A stretch of 35,939 nucleotides of DNA from Chloroflexota bacterium (GTDB lineage: Bacteria > Chloroflexota > Dormibacteria > CF-121), in NCBI GenBank assembly GCA_005882045.1, contig VBHO01000015.1:2050-37988 (forward strand). The letters are read 5' to 3'. The notes under the pieces are model-generated. The model worked only from the letters and a program-made list of their open reading frames with translations, searched no databases and had not been told where the DNA came from. This document shows, one piece after another, positions 8,026-15,910 of this stretch. The first letter of the stretch is position 1. Every line of letters begins with the position of its first letter. Made by a program: the position numbers and the translations under genes.

Positions 8026-8909
8026 ACAAACGGCGAGGCCTGGGGCGGGGTCTCGAGGCCCTGATCCCATCCGGTGAGTACGTCGAGGAGTTGGGCACCG
8101 AAAGCGGTGCGCGGCGGCGCTACGCGCTGCAGATCCCGATCGCCGACATCAAGCCGAACCCGGAGCAGCCGCGTCGGGCGTTCGATCCGACGACCCTCCG
8201 TGAGCTCGCCGATTCGATCCGGATGCACGGCATTCTGCAGCCCCTGCTGGTCCGCGAAGGCCTGGCCGGCTACGAGCTGATCGCCGGTGAGCGCCGGCTC
8301 CGCGCCGCCGAAATCGCCGGACTTCACGAGGTACCGGTCATCGTCCACCCTGGCAGCGGCGGGCGTCTCGAGGAGCGGCTCGAGCTGGCGCTGGTCGAAA
8401 ACCTGCAACGCACCGATCTCAATGCCATCGAGGAGGCCCGCGCGATCCAGCGGCTGCTCCGCGATTTCGGCCTGACCCAGGAGGCACTCGGCGAGCGGAT
8501 TGGCAAGAACCGGGTGACCATCGCGCAGAGCGTCCGGTTGCTCGGCTTACCAGAACCGGTCGTCAAGGCGATCGAGTCGGGGGCCGTCACCGCCGGGCAC
8601 GGGATTGCGCTCCTCGGCCTACCCAGCGCCGCCCAGCAACTGGTCGGCCTGGAGCGGATCATTCGCGAGCACTGGAGCGTGCGCCAGACGGAAGAGTGGG
8701 CGCGGGCCCGCGCCACTGAGGCGGGCGCGAGGACGCCGCGGCGGGTCGTATCGGGCGATCCCGAGACGCGGGCGATCGAGGAGGAGCTTCGCCGCGCGCT
8801 GGGCACGAAGGTCGTGCTTTCGCGGCTCAGGCACGGCGGTCGGTTGACGATCGAGTTCTACAGCAACGAGGAGTTCGAGGCGCTTCGGCGCCGCCTTACC
8901 CGCAGCTAG
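8022..8909 (+). CDS. parB: Chromosome-partitioning protein ParB/Spo0J
   Basis: ParB binds parS sites near the origin, spreads as a CTP-dependent clamp and recruits ParA and SMC. The 295-residue product starts MNKRRGLGRGLEALIPSG, the usual ParA-interacting N-terminus. It has IPIADIKPNPEQPRRAF near 40, the CTP-binding block ELIAGERRLRAA near 85, and a helix-turn-helix around LTQEALGERIGKNRVTIAQS near 150-170. A C-terminal dimer domain ends TIEFYSNEEFEALRRRL. The ATG overlaps the parA stop as ATGA and a GGAG lies a suitable distance upstream. I did not find a clear parS palindrome in the window by eye. Confidence 0.96.
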   Translation: MNKRRGLGRGLEALIPSGEYVEELGTESGARRRYALQIPIADIKPNPEQPRRAFDPTTLRELADSIRMHGILQPLLVREGLAGYELIAGERRLRAAEIAGLHEVPVIVHPGSGGRLEERLELALVENLQRTDLNAIEEARAIQRLLRDFGLTQEALGERIGKNRVTIAQSVRLLGLPEPVVKAIESGAVTAGHGIALLGLPSAAQQLVGLERIIREHWSVRQTEEWARARATEAGARTPRRVVSGDPETRAIEEELRRALGTKVVLSRLRHGGRLTIEFYSNEEFEALRRRLTRS

Positions 8910-8935
8910 TCGCCCAGATTGGGCTGGCTTGTGAT

Positions 8936-8964
8936 GTTAGACGTGTAACGAACCGGCGTCTGAC
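8936..8964. terminator. Hairpin between convergent parB and ndk
   Basis: GTTAGACG (8936-8943) pairs with CGTCTGAC (8957-8964) across a 13-base loop with one G-T pair. A second small hairpin, GCCCA-GAT-TGGGC, lies at 8912-8924. Neither is followed by a clean T run, so a bidirectional terminator role is only suggested by their place between two converging genes. Confidence 0.35.
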
Positions 8965-8977
8965 TCAGCCGAGATGG

Positions 8978-9433
8978 CTATTCGCGGATCCAGCGGTCTA
9001 TGGTGCGATCGTAGTCGTGCAGCTCGCCGTGGCTGAAGAAAAGAACGATCTCGGTCTCGGCGCGGGCCGGCGAATCGGATCCGTGGATCAGGTTCATGCC
9101 GAGGTCGAGGGCCAGGTCGCCGCGAATCGTGCCGGGCGCCGCCTTGAGGGGATCGGTCGTGCCCATCAGGCTACGCACCACGCTGACCGCCTCGCGGCCT
9201 TCCCAGATCATGGCGACCACCGGGCCTGAGGTGATGAACGCAAGCAGGCCGTCGTAGAACGGTTTGCCCTGGTGCTCGGCGTAATGCCGGGCGGCGACCT
9301 CGTTCGAAATTTGCATCATCTTCAGTCCCACCAGCTTGAGGCCGCGCTGCTCGAGCCGCCGCAGGATCTCGCCCACGAGCCCTCGCTGGACGCCGTCAGG
9401 CTTGACCAGGACCAGCGTGCGCTGCACGGTCAC
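8978..9433 (-). CDS. ndk: Nucleoside diphosphate kinase
   Basis: Ndk moves the gamma-phosphate of ATP onto nucleoside diphosphates through a phosphohistidine. The 151-residue protein begins [20 protein letters not shown] and contains the active-site block [16 protein letters not shown], with His117 as the phosphate carrier. The length is normal. The GTG at 9433 starts two bases after the lepB stop, so ndk is probably translated with lepB. A second GTG two codons later (9427) would also serve. It converges on parB, leaving 68 bases between the two stops. Confidence 0.96.
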   Translation of the reverse strand: MTVQRTLVLVKPDGVQRGLVGEILRRLEQRGLKLVGLKMMQISNEVAARHYAEHQGKPFYDGLLAFITSGPVVAMIWEGREAVSVVRSLMGTTDPLKAAPGTIRGDLALDLGMNLIHGSDSPARAETEIVLFFSHGELHDYDRTIDRWIRE

Positions 9434-9435
9434 CG

Positions 9436-10035
9436 CTACTGGCTCGCGGCGAGGGTCGGCTTCGCGCCTAAAAGCCCGACCTGGCCGAGCGGCCAGATTC
9501 GGATCTCGGCTTTTCCAAGGATCGCGTCGAGCTCGACCGGGCCGAAACTCCGCGAATCGCTCGAATGATTTCGATTATCGCCCATGACGAAGTACTGATC
9601 CGGAGGGATCAGCTGGTCCTGGCCGGAGGGCGGCCAGTTGTTGTTGTAGGTCCACTTCTCGGGCAGGTAGGGCTCGCGTAGCACCTGGCCATTGATGTAG
9701 ACGACGCTGTTCGTTATGTGGATCCGCTCGCCGGGCAAGGCGATGATGCGCTTGATGAAGTCGCGGCTCGCTTCGTCCGGCGGCTTGAAGACGATGATGT
9801 CGCCGCGCTGCGGTTGGTGAAGCTTGTAGGAGATCTTCGACGCCACCAGCAGGTCGTTGTCGTGCAGCGTGGCATACATGCTCGAGCCCAGTACGTGCAC
9901 CGTCTGCACGGCGTACTGGATGACGACATACAGCACCAGTGCGAGGAACACGATCTCGAGCGTGTCCCTGAGAAAAGACTTCTGGCGCGGTGGTTGCGCC
10001 GGCGCCGTCGGTTGCGCCATGTGCGGCTGCGCCAT
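9436..10035 (-). CDS. lepB: Signal peptidase I
   Basis: Type I signal peptidase removes signal peptides from secreted proteins outside the membrane. The 199-residue protein has a Pro/Gln-rich cytoplasmic N-terminus, one membrane segment (about 26-46), the nucleophile Ser52 in [10 protein letters not shown] and the general base Lys95 in [15 protein letters not shown]. The box [14 protein letters not shown] near 155 completes the family set. The normal SxMxPT motif is SSMYATL here, with Ala for Pro, a common small change. A TAGAAT box on the minus strand at 10070-10075 may provide a promoter. The gene lies downstream of the M16 peptidase and upstream of ndk on the same strand. Confidence 0.95.
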   Translation of the reverse strand: MAQPHMAQPTAPAQPPRQKSFLRDTLEIVFLALVLYVVIQYAVQTVHVLGSSMYATLHDNDLLVASKISYKLHQPQRGDIIVFKPPDEASRDFIKRIIALPGERIHITNSVVYINGQVLREPYLPEKWTYNNNWPPSGQDQLIPPDQYFVMGDNRNHSSDSRSFGPVELDAILGKAEIRIWPLGQVGLLGAKPTLAASQ

Positions 10036-10108
10036 CCTTTAGCTGTTCAACTTCATCCGAGGGCGACTCATTCTAGCGTCCCATTCTGCGCATGCGCCTG
10101 GATCGGGC

Positions 10109-11389
10109 TCAGGCGATCTGTTTGAGGAAAGGTGCCTCACTCCGGAACGGACCGATCACGGCCAGCTGCAGCGCCTGGCCAAAGAGGTCCTTGGCGATCC
10201 GCATCACGTCGTCGGCGGTGACGGCATCGATCTCCGCGACCGTCTCGTCGACGTCCTCGATGCGCCCGGTCAGCGCCTCCTGACCTCCATACCAGGTGGC
10301 CACGGAGTTGGTGCTTTCCATCTGCAGCAGCAGGCGGCCCTTGTAGAACTCCTTGGCCTTGGTGAGCTCCGCCTGGTTGACCGGCTCGTCGCACAGGCGG
10401 CGCAGCTGGCCGACGATGGCGCCAACCGCACGCGCGGCCTGACGCGGCTCGGTGCCGGCGTAGACGCCGAGCACGCCCGTGTCGTACATCTTGTTGACGT
10501 AGGAGTGAACGTCGTAGGCGAGCCCCAGCTTCTCGCGAACCTCGAGGAACAGCCGCGAGCTCATCCCCTCGCCAAGCACGCAGTTGAGGATGTCGATCAC
10601 GTGGCGGTCGCGGTCCATGTAGGAGGGGGCATGGACGCCGAGGCACACATGCGCCTGCTCGGTCTTCTTCGACTTGAGCAGGACGGTGGGCTTGAGCCCA
10701 TTGGCAGCCGACGGCAGGAACGATGGCGGCGCCGATCCGTTGCCGCGGACTTTGAGGTAGGGCTCGATCAACCCGATCGCCTCCTCATGCGTTACGGGTC
10801 CGGCGATCGTGACCACCAGGTTACGCAGCAGGTAATGCTCGTCGAGGTAGCGCATCAGGTCGTCGCGCGTCAGGGCGCGGACGGACGCCTCGGTGCCGGC
10901 CACATCGCGGCCCAACGGATGGTTGGGCCAGCTGATCTGCTCGAACAGACTATGGACGTACTCCTGCGGTGAGTCCTGGTACATCCGCAGCTCCTCGAGG
11001 ACGACGAGGCGCTCCTTCTCCAGCTCCCTCGGGTCGAGCAACGGTTGGAAGAGCATGTCGCCCAGGACGTCGATTGCGAGCTTCGCCTTGTTCTTGGGCA
11101 CGCGGGCCCAGTACATCGTCAGCTCTTTGTCGGTCCCGGCATTGAGCACGCCGCCGACGCCCTCGATGGCCTCGGCGATTTCCTTGGCGCCGCCGTAGTG
11201 TGCGGAGCCTTTGAAGAACATATGTTCGAGGAAGTGCGAGATGCCGGCTTCCTGGTCCGACTCGTAGCGCGAGCCAACCTTGAACATGATCGCCATGGTG
11301 GTGGAGGGGCGGTCCGCCAGCTCGGTCGATACCACCCGGGCCCCGGTCGGCAAGGTGGACAGACGATAGGGAGACCGAGACAGGGGCAC
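10109..11389 (-). CDS. M16 family zinc peptidase (processing-peptidase/PqqL-like)
   Basis: This is a pitrilysin-family metallopeptidase. The 426-residue product has the inverted zinc motif HFLEH (His52, Glu55, His56), with the third ligand in RLVVLEELRMYQ near 132, and the C-terminal M16 half with REKLGLAYDVHSYV near 303. The length matches the bacterial single-chain form that resembles mitochondrial processing peptidase. The start is GTG at 11389: TATACT lies six bases upstream and the protein then begins MPLSRSPYRLSTLPTGARVV, as in relatives. A longer open frame to 11530 crosses that promoter and the divergent gene, so it is rejected. The substrate is unknown. Confidence 0.92.
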   Translation of the reverse strand: MPLSRSPYRLSTLPTGARVVSTELADRPSTTMAIMFKVGSRYESDQEAGISHFLEHMFFKGSAHYGGAKEIAEAIEGVGGVLNAGTDKELTMYWARVPKNKAKLAIDVLGDMLFQPLLDPRELEKERLVVLEELRMYQDSPQEYVHSLFEQISWPNHPLGRDVAGTEASVRALTRDDLMRYLDEHYLLRNLVVTIAGPVTHEEAIGLIEPYLKVRGNGSAPPSFLPSAANGLKPTVLLKSKKTEQAHVCLGVHAPSYMDRDRHVIDILNCVLGEGMSSRLFLEVREKLGLAYDVHSYVNKMYDTGVLGVYAGTEPRQAARAVGAIVGQLRRLCDEPVNQAELTKAKEFYKGRLLLQMESTNSVATWYGGQEALTGRIEDVDETVAEIDAVTADDVMRIAKDLFGQALQLAVIGPFRSEAPFLKQIA

Positions 11390-11395
11390 GATCAG

Positions 11396-11401
11396 AGTAT
11401 A
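11396..11401 (-). promoter_or_regulatory. -10 box of the M16 peptidase gene
   Basis: TATACT on the minus strand is six bases from the GTG at 11389. Spacing is identical to the boxes at 3896 and 3928, so a leaderless mRNA is likely. Confidence 0.5.
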
Positions 11402-11466
11402 TCGTAGGGTTGCTCGCGGATCGCTGCATTCTGGGGGCAGACCGGGGCAACTTGTGAGTGCCTGGA

Positions 11467-11472
11467 TATCAT
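11467..11472 (+). promoter_or_regulatory. -10 box of the small gene at 11478
   Basis: TATCAT stands five bases before the ATG at 11478, facing away from the M16 promoter. The 88 bases between the two start codons thus hold a divergent promoter pair. Confidence 0.4.
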
Positions 11473-11477
11473 TGAAG

Positions 11478-11837
11478 ATGGGCGGAGTGAAGAGCCAATC
11501 TGAATTCGTGGACCGCCTGAACATGCTCATCGGCCGGGTTGAGGCCTGGAGCTACGGGGACTCCGACGCCGGGGCCGGCATGCCGGTTGAGCTGGCCAAG
11601 GACCTCAAGCGGCTGGCGTCGAAAGTGCCGGCGGGGACGCTACGAGAGGGAATCCGCCGTGCCCAGGACGCGCTCGACGACGGCCTGTCGGCGGAAACCG
11701 TCGCGGCCGCCCTCTATCGGGTGCGGGCCGAATGGCTGAACGGGCCTCAGCCCTCGCCGCCCCGCTCGCCTTCGGGCGCGTCCGTTCGGGGCTCACCGAA
11801 GCGCGGGCGTTCTCCAAATCGCGGCCGGTCGCCGTAG
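11478..11837 (+). CDS. Small protein of unknown function
   Basis: I do not recognise this family. From ATG at 11478 the product has 119 residues: a helical, charged part (about 1-88; GGVKSQSEFVDRLNMLIGRV, LAKDLKRLASKVPAGTLREG, AETVAAALYRVRAEWLNG) and a basic Ser/Pro/Arg tail. It has no membrane segment or signal peptide. The last 91 bases overlap the 3' end of jag on the other strand, and the tail is the reverse reading of the jag repeat, so it may carry little information. In-frame codons continue to 11454, but the ATG has a -10 box directly upstream. It is flanked by the divergent M16 peptidase and the convergent jag. It is likely real, because codon use in the first 88 residues looks coding and no other gene covers that stretch. 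Confidence 0.6.
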   Translation: MGGVKSQSEFVDRLNMLIGRVEAWSYGDSDAGAGMPVELAKDLKRLASKVPAGTLREGIRRAQDALDDGLSAETVAAALYRVRAEWLNGPQPSPPRSPSGASVRGSPKRGRSPNRGRSP

Positions 11838-12529
11838 CGGGGTCGGTCCCCGTAGCCGCTGCCCTGCCGCGTCAATGGCGGAGAGGGAGCCGGCAGCGGG
11901 CGTTCCGCCGGTCGACGGCTGGCGCTCACGCCGTCCGGCAGGATGGCGACCCGCCGGTTCGGCTCCTCGCCCTGGCTCTCGGTGCGTATCCCGGGCTCCT
12001 TCTCGAGCGTGATGTGCACGATGCGGCGCTCGTACGACTGCATCGGGTCCATCATCACGCGCTCGCCGCTGCGCCGGACGCGGTCCGCCAGGCGTAGGGC
12101 CATCTCCTTCACCGTTTCCTCTCGCCGGTTGCGATAGTGCTCGACGTCGACCACGAGCCGACGGCGGTCGGCGCGACCTTCATTGAGAATCAGGTTGACG
12201 ACGGTCTGGAAGGCACGGAGCGTCTCGCCGCGCCAGCCGATCAACAGGCCAAGATTGTCGCCGGCGACATCGATCATGACCGGCTCGTCGGCCTTCTTGA
12301 TGGTCACCTGGGCGGTGATCCCCATCTTGTAAAGCAGCTCGGCCACGACTTCTCGCGCCTTGACCGCATAGGTCTCGCGCAGGGTGACCCGGACGCGAGC
12401 CTCCTGCGGAGACTGCTCGAGCACCTCAACCTCGACGTTCTCGCGCGCCTCGTCGAGGTCTTCGAGCGCCTGGTCGACGGCCTCATCGACGGTTTTCCCC
12501 GTGGTTTCGACGCTGTTGCTGCTGCTCAT
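11747..12529 (-). CDS. jag: Jag/KhpB-like RNA-binding protein
   Basis: Jag (KhpB/EloR) is an RNA-binding protein usually encoded after yidC and linked to cell elongation and division. The 260-residue protein has a Jag N-domain (KTVDEAVDQALEDL, residues 12-25), a KH domain with LLIGWRGETL (GWRG at 98-101), and an R3H domain with SYERRIVHITL (168-173). A proline- and arginine-rich tail from about 205 contains four imperfect copies of a YGDRPR/FGERPR unit (226-247). The ATG at 12529 overlaps the yidC stop as ATGA; the longer open frame through yidC is not used. The repeat tail is unusual for the family and overlaps the opposite gene at 11478-11837. Confidence 0.95.
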   Translation of the reverse strand: MSSSNSVETTGKTVDEAVDQALEDLDEARENVEVEVLEQSPQEARVRVTLRETYAVKAREVVAELLYKMGITAQVTIKKADEPVMIDVAGDNLGLLIGWRGETLRAFQTVVNLILNEGRADRRRLVVDVEHYRNRREETVKEMALRLADRVRRSGERVMMDPMQSYERRIVHITLEKEPGIRTESQGEEPNRRVAILPDGVSASRRPAERPLPAPSPPLTRQGSGYGDRPRYGDRPRFGERPRFGEPRTDAPEGERGGEG

Positions 12530-13323
12530 GCGGCTCTCCCCCTCCGTAGGACCGGCGGGATGGACAGGGATCCCCAGCCGGTAATGAAGTACTGCTGGCC
12601 GATGCTGAAAAGGTTGCTCACCACCCAGTAGAGCGCGAGGGCGGCCGCGAATTGAAGCGAGATGAAGCCAATGAACACCGGCATGATCAGGGTCATGTTC
12701 TGCGTCATGGCGGCCTGGGTCGCGTCCTGGGAGGCCGCCCCGCCGGGAGGCGTCATCATCTTGGTCTGCACAAAGGTCGTGAGTCCGGCCAGGAGGGGCA
12801 GCAGGATGGCGAGCGCCACCAATTGGCCCGGCTGGAGTGCCGTGTGGTCCAGGGAAATGCCGAGGAACTTGAAGTCGTGGATCGGGAGCGTCTTGTGGGC
12901 ATCCCGGATGACGTAGAAGAGCGCGATCAGGATCGGCGACTGCAGCAGCGCCGGCAGGCAACCGCTCATCTGGGCGAGCGGGTTGATGTTGTGCTCCTTG
13001 TAGAGCGCCATCGTCTCCTGGTTCAAGCGCTGGGGATCTTTCTTGTACTTCTTACGGACGGCGGCCAGCTGCGGGGCGATGCGGCGCTGCTCCGCCTGCA
13101 CGCGCCGTGAGGTGGTCAGCTGGTACTGGAAAACCGGGGACAGGATCAGCTTGATGATGATGGTCAGGATGACGATGGCGACGCCGAACGGACCAACGGC
13201 GTCGGCAATTGGGTTGCCGTTCAGGGTCGACAGCAGCCATGACAGGATGGCGTGGATCGGGACGCCGACAATCGTCCACCACAGCAGCCAGATCGGGTGC
13301 CAGAGCTGACCGATGGTGTTCAC
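12526..13323 (-). CDS. yidC: Membrane protein insertase YidC/Oxa1
   Basis: YidC inserts proteins into the cytoplasmic membrane alone or with SecYEG. From GTG at 13323 it has 265 residues, the short form without the large periplasmic domain. Segments include [20 protein letters not shown] (about 44-63), a charged hairpin [20 protein letters not shown], and later helices [17 protein letters not shown] and [18 protein letters not shown]. The conserved groove arginine of the first core helix is Lys58 here, a conservative change. The GTG overlaps the yidD stop as GTGA and the stop overlaps jag. There is no lipoprotein signal, unlike the Bacillus forms. Confidence 0.95.
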   Translation of the reverse strand: MNTIGQLWHPIWLLWWTIVGVPIHAILSWLLSTLNGNPIADAVGPFGVAIVILTIIIKLILSPVFQYQLTTSRRVQAEQRRIAPQLAAVRKKYKKDPQRLNQETMALYKEHNINPLAQMSGCLPALLQSPILIALFYVIRDAHKTLPIHDFKFLGISLDHTALQPGQLVALAILLPLLAGLTTFVQTKMMTPPGGAASQDATQAAMTQNMTLIMPVFIGFISLQFAAALALYWVVSNLFSIGQQYFITGWGSLSIPPVLRRGRAA

Positions 13324-13535
13324 GGCACCGGGTCCCAGCCACCGGTGTGGAACGGGTGGCAGCGGGCGATCCGGGCGAGCGCCATGCCCCAGCCGCGCCA
13401 CCAGCCGTAACGCTGGATGGCCTCGTAGCCATACTGCGAGCAGGTCGGCGTGTAGCGGCAACCGGATACCGCCCCGAAAATCGGGCCGAGCGTCACCCGG
13501 TAGACCCGGATGAGGGCAAGCGAGATCGCCGTCAC
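13320..13535 (-). CDS. yidD: Membrane protein insertion efficiency factor YidD
   Basis: YidD is a small protein that helps insertion of membrane proteins. The core is [20 protein letters not shown] then [18 protein letters not shown] and [18 protein letters not shown], the family signature with its conserved cysteines. The start is taken at GTG 13535, which overlaps the rnpA stop as GTGA and gives 71 residues; the open frame allows GTG at 13556 with seven more residues. It is in the usual rpmH-rnpA-yidD-yidC-jag order. Confidence 0.93.
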   Translation of the reverse strand: MTAISLALIRVYRVTLGPIFGAVSGCRYTPTCSQYGYEAIQRYGWWRGWGMALARIARCHPFHTGGWDPVP

Positions 13536-13864
13536 CGCCCCCACCCCTTCGCCCACAACATTTCTATCTCCTGGCGCAGCCGGGTAAATTCCGCGTCGAC
13601 AGCCCGCGCCCGTGCCACGATTACAACGTCGCGGCCGCCTTCGGTTTGTGTCAGCAACGGCTTGACCAGTTCCCGCAGGCGCCGCTTGATTCTATTCCGG
13701 ACCACGGCGTTGCCTAGCTTCCGACTGACCGCCAGGCCGACGCGAGGCCGGCCGACATCATTATCGCTTACGAATAGAGCCAGGTACTCGGAGGCAGCCC
13801 GCCGCCCGGAACGGAGCGTCCGGTCGAAGTCGGCTGAGCGAAGCAGCCGAACGCGCCGCTTCAC
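13532..13864 (-). CDS. rnpA: Ribonuclease P protein component
   Basis: RnpA is the protein subunit of RNase P, which trims the 5' ends of tRNA precursors together with the catalytic RNA. The 110-residue basic protein starts [20 protein letters not shown] and carries the RNR-type signature [17 protein letters not shown] at about 52-68. The start is GTG at 13864, 19 bases after the rpmH stop. The stop overlaps yidD by four bases. The RNase P RNA gene is not in this window. Confidence 0.95.
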   Translation of the reverse strand: MKRRVRLLRSADFDRTLRSGRRAASEYLALFVSDNDVGRPRVGLAVSRKLGNAVVRNRIKRRLRELVKPLLTQTEGGRDVVIVARARAVDAEFTRLRQEIEMLWAKGWGR

Positions 13865-13883
13865 CCGCCCGGGGACGTAAGGG

Positions 13884-14039
13884 TTACCGCGCCCGCCGGC
13901 TGGAGGTTGGCGTCAGACGGCGACGGCCCTTGAGGCGGCGAGCCTTGATCACCTTGACACCGCCGGTCGATGACATACGGGCACGGAAGCCGTGGACTTT
14001 GACTCGCTGGCGCTTCTTGGGCTGATGGGTACGCTTCAT
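13884..14039 (-). CDS. rpmH: Ribosomal protein L34
   Basis: L34 is a small basic protein of the large ribosomal subunit. The 51-residue product reads [20 protein letters not shown] followed by [20 protein letters not shown] and a short C-terminal extension ending SSRRAR; the first two blocks are the L34 signature. The ATG is at 14039 and TAA at 13886-13884. It is the first gene of the leftward rpmH-jag cluster and faces away from dnaA. A TATGGT hexamer on the minus strand at 14052-14057 may be its -10 box, leaving only a few bases of leader. Confidence 0.96.
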   Translation of the reverse strand: MKRTHQPKKRQRVKVHGFRARMSSTGGVKVIKARRLKGRRRLTPTSSRRAR

Positions 14040-14093
14040 TTGCGGGGCCTAACCATACCATGTGCGGCTTCGACGTTCGTACGTAGTTTCGGA

Positions 14094-14122
14094 TTGCGCC
14101 GGCAGAAACCGTTTGCTATTAT
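14094..14122 (+). promoter_or_regulatory. dnaA promoter
   Basis: TTGCGC (14094-14099) and TATTAT (14117-14122) are separated by 17 bases, a good sigma-70-type arrangement. Transcription would start near 14129, giving dnaA a leader of about 210 bases that contains the DnaA boxes at 14164-14227. Confidence 0.55.
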
Positions 14123-14163
14123 TCCGCTGCCCTGGAGAGCTACGGTAACTAACCATCAACAAC

Positions 14164-14227
14164 TTATGCACACGAGGTTGGGGAGACCTCGATAGACTTG
14201 TCCACCTTTGTGGGAAGCTTGTGCAAA
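14164..14227 (+). other. DnaA-box cluster in the rpmH-dnaA region (candidate oriC part or autoregulatory site)
   Basis: The 300 bases between rpmH and dnaA hold one perfect DnaA box, TTATGCACA (14164-14172), and three weaker ones: TTGTCCACC (14198-14206), TGTGGGAAG in reverse (14209-14217) and TTGTGCAAA (14219-14227). DnaA could bind here to repress its own gene or to open the origin. No strong AT-rich unwinding element sits beside them, so the functional origin may lie partly in the dnaA-dnaN gap. The rest of the 14040-14339 stretch holds the rpmH and dnaA promoters and the dnaA ribosome site. Confidence 0.5.
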
Positions 14228-14339
14228 AGTCGCGTCCTCGCTAACGCCGTCCATGGGCCTCGTTTCCGTCTTCGCGGCCTGACGCGCAGCACCGGCTCTG
14301 CTCTCCAACGAAACAGTCGCGTCTTGGTTGGAGGACCGT

Positions 14340-15698
14340 ATGAACGGAGAACAGATCTGGCAGGCGGCGCAGGAGGAACTTCGGTTCCAGCTCAGTAAGC
14401 CAAGCTACGAGACCTGGCTGAAAAATGCGTCGTTGGTGGGTCGCGAGAAGAATGCCTTCAAAATTGGGGTGCCCACCAAGCTTGCCAAAGATTGGCTCGA
14501 GGATCGCTACTCGGCCATGATCAAGGAGACGCTGTCGGCGATCGTCTCCGGTGATGTCAGCGTCGCCTTCGAGGTTGTGCCCGGCCAGCCTGAGGCGGCC
14601 GCGGGCCGGACCGCGGTGGCGGTCGCCGAGCCGCCGCCGCCCGAAGTCGAGGAGGAGCCGGTTCTCCACGAAGCCTCGCAGCTCAATCCGAAATTCCAAT
14701 TCCAACATTTCGTGGTGGGCAACAATTCGCGCTTTGCCCATGCCGCGTGCCGGGCGGTGGCGGAAACGCCCGCCAAGGCCTACAACCCGCTGTTCCTCTA
14801 CGGCGGCGTCGGATTGGGCAAGACCCACCTGATGCATGCCATCGGTCATGCGGTGCTCGAGAAGCACCACCGCAAGCGGGTCGCTTATGTGACCAGCGAG
14901 AAGTTCATGAATGAAATGATTTCCTCCATTCAGGAAGGGCGGATGAATGATTTCCGCACCCGTTACCGAACCGTCGACGTTCTCCTCGTCGACGACATCC
15001 AATTCCTGGCTGGAAAGGACCGCACCCAGGAGGAGTTCTTCCATACATTCAACTCGCTCCACGAGCTCAACCGGCAGATCGTGATTTCGTCCGACCGGCC
15101 CCCCAAGGAAATTCCCACGCTTGAAGACCGGTTGCGCTCACGGTTCTCATGGGGGCTGATCGCCGATATCCAGGCGGCCGACTTCGAAACCCGGGTCGCC
15201 ATCCTCAAATCAAAGGTCGGGCCCTACGCCAAGCTGGTGCCGGAGGATGTCCTCTCCTTCATCGCCCACAAGATTCAGAAAAACATCCGCGAACTGGAGG
15301 GAGCGCTGATCAGGGTGATCGCGCATGCATCACTGAACCGCAGCGCGGTCAACGTCGACATGGCCGCCAAGCTGCTCCAGGATGTCATCCCGTCGGCTGA
15401 CACGCGTACCCTCACCATCGACACGATCTCGCGCGCAGTCGCCAACTTCTATCACATCAGCCTTGAGGAGATGAAGGGCAAGCGGCGCGACAAGCACATC
15501 GTCTTCCCGCGACAGGTGGCGATGTTCTTGATTCGTGAGGAGACGGCTTCATCGCTGCCGGCGATCGGCCAGGCTTTTGGAGGAAGAGACCACACGACAG
15601 TCCTTCATTCCTACGAGAAGATCAACACCGAGTCCCGGGAAGACCAGCGGCTCCAGTCGGACCTGCGGAAAATCCGCGAGCTCCTTTATTCCCACTAG
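14340..15698 (+). CDS. dnaA: Chromosomal replication initiator DnaA
   Basis: DnaA binds DnaA boxes and melts the origin. The 452-residue protein has domain I (IWQAAQEELRFQLSKPSYET, about 6-25), a Pro/Glu-rich linker (about 83-112), and the AAA+ domain with Walker A GGVGLGKTH (155-163) and Walker B LLVDDIQF (215-222). Domain IV has the DNA-binding signature GGRDHTTVLHSYEK (414-427). The ATG at 14340 is chosen because GGAGGA lies four bases upstream; an in-frame TTG four codons earlier (14328) overlaps that site. It is divergent from rpmH, as at many bacterial origins. Confidence 0.98.
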   Translation: MNGEQIWQAAQEELRFQLSKPSYETWLKNASLVGREKNAFKIGVPTKLAKDWLEDRYSAMIKETLSAIVSGDVSVAFEVVPGQPEAAAGRTAVAVAEPPPPEVEEEPVLHEASQLNPKFQFQHFVVGNNSRFAHAACRAVAETPAKAYNPLFLYGGVGLGKTHLMHAIGHAVLEKHHRKRVAYVTSEKFMNEMISSIQEGRMNDFRTRYRTVDVLLVDDIQFLAGKDRTQEEFFHTFNSLHELNRQIVISSDRPPKEIPTLEDRLRSRFSWGLIADIQAADFETRVAILKSKVGPYAKLVPEDVLSFIAHKIQKNIRELEGALIRVIAHASLNRSAVNVDMAAKLLQDVIPSADTRTLTIDTISRAVANFYHISLEEMKGKRRDKHIVFPRQVAMFLIREETASSLPAIGQAFGGRDHTTVLHSYEKINTESREDQRLQSDLRKIRELLYSH

Positions 15699-15910
15699 AC
15701 CTGTGGATGACTGCCGCATGGGACGTGGATGGTGTTGGAATGGTCACCAGCTGGGGAAATCGGCGGCGGAACACACAGTTTATGAAGCCTATAATTGGCC
15801 CGATTCGAACGTATAGAAGGGGTTTTTCCCTGTTGTGCACCGCCCTACGACTTCGTCTCTTCTCTCAATTAGGCTTTCTTATTGACGGGGTCGTGTAGAC
15901 AAGGAGCATC
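15699..15910 (+). other. dnaA-dnaN intergenic region with DnaA-like boxes and dnaN leader
   Basis: This 212-base gap contains TGTGGATGA (15702-15710) and TTGTGCACC (15833-15841), each close to a DnaA box, and relatively AT-rich patches around 15771-15800 and 15860-15890. TATAAT at 15790-15795 could be a -10 box, without a clear -35. AAGGAG (15900-15905) is the dnaN ribosome site. Many bacteria have their origin in this gap, so it is a second candidate origin segment. Confidence 0.4.

Noticed and set aside
7000-9000. parS site near parAB
   Set aside because: No sequence close to the GTTTCACGTGAAAC consensus was seen by eye here or around dnaA; a computed scan could still find a weak one.
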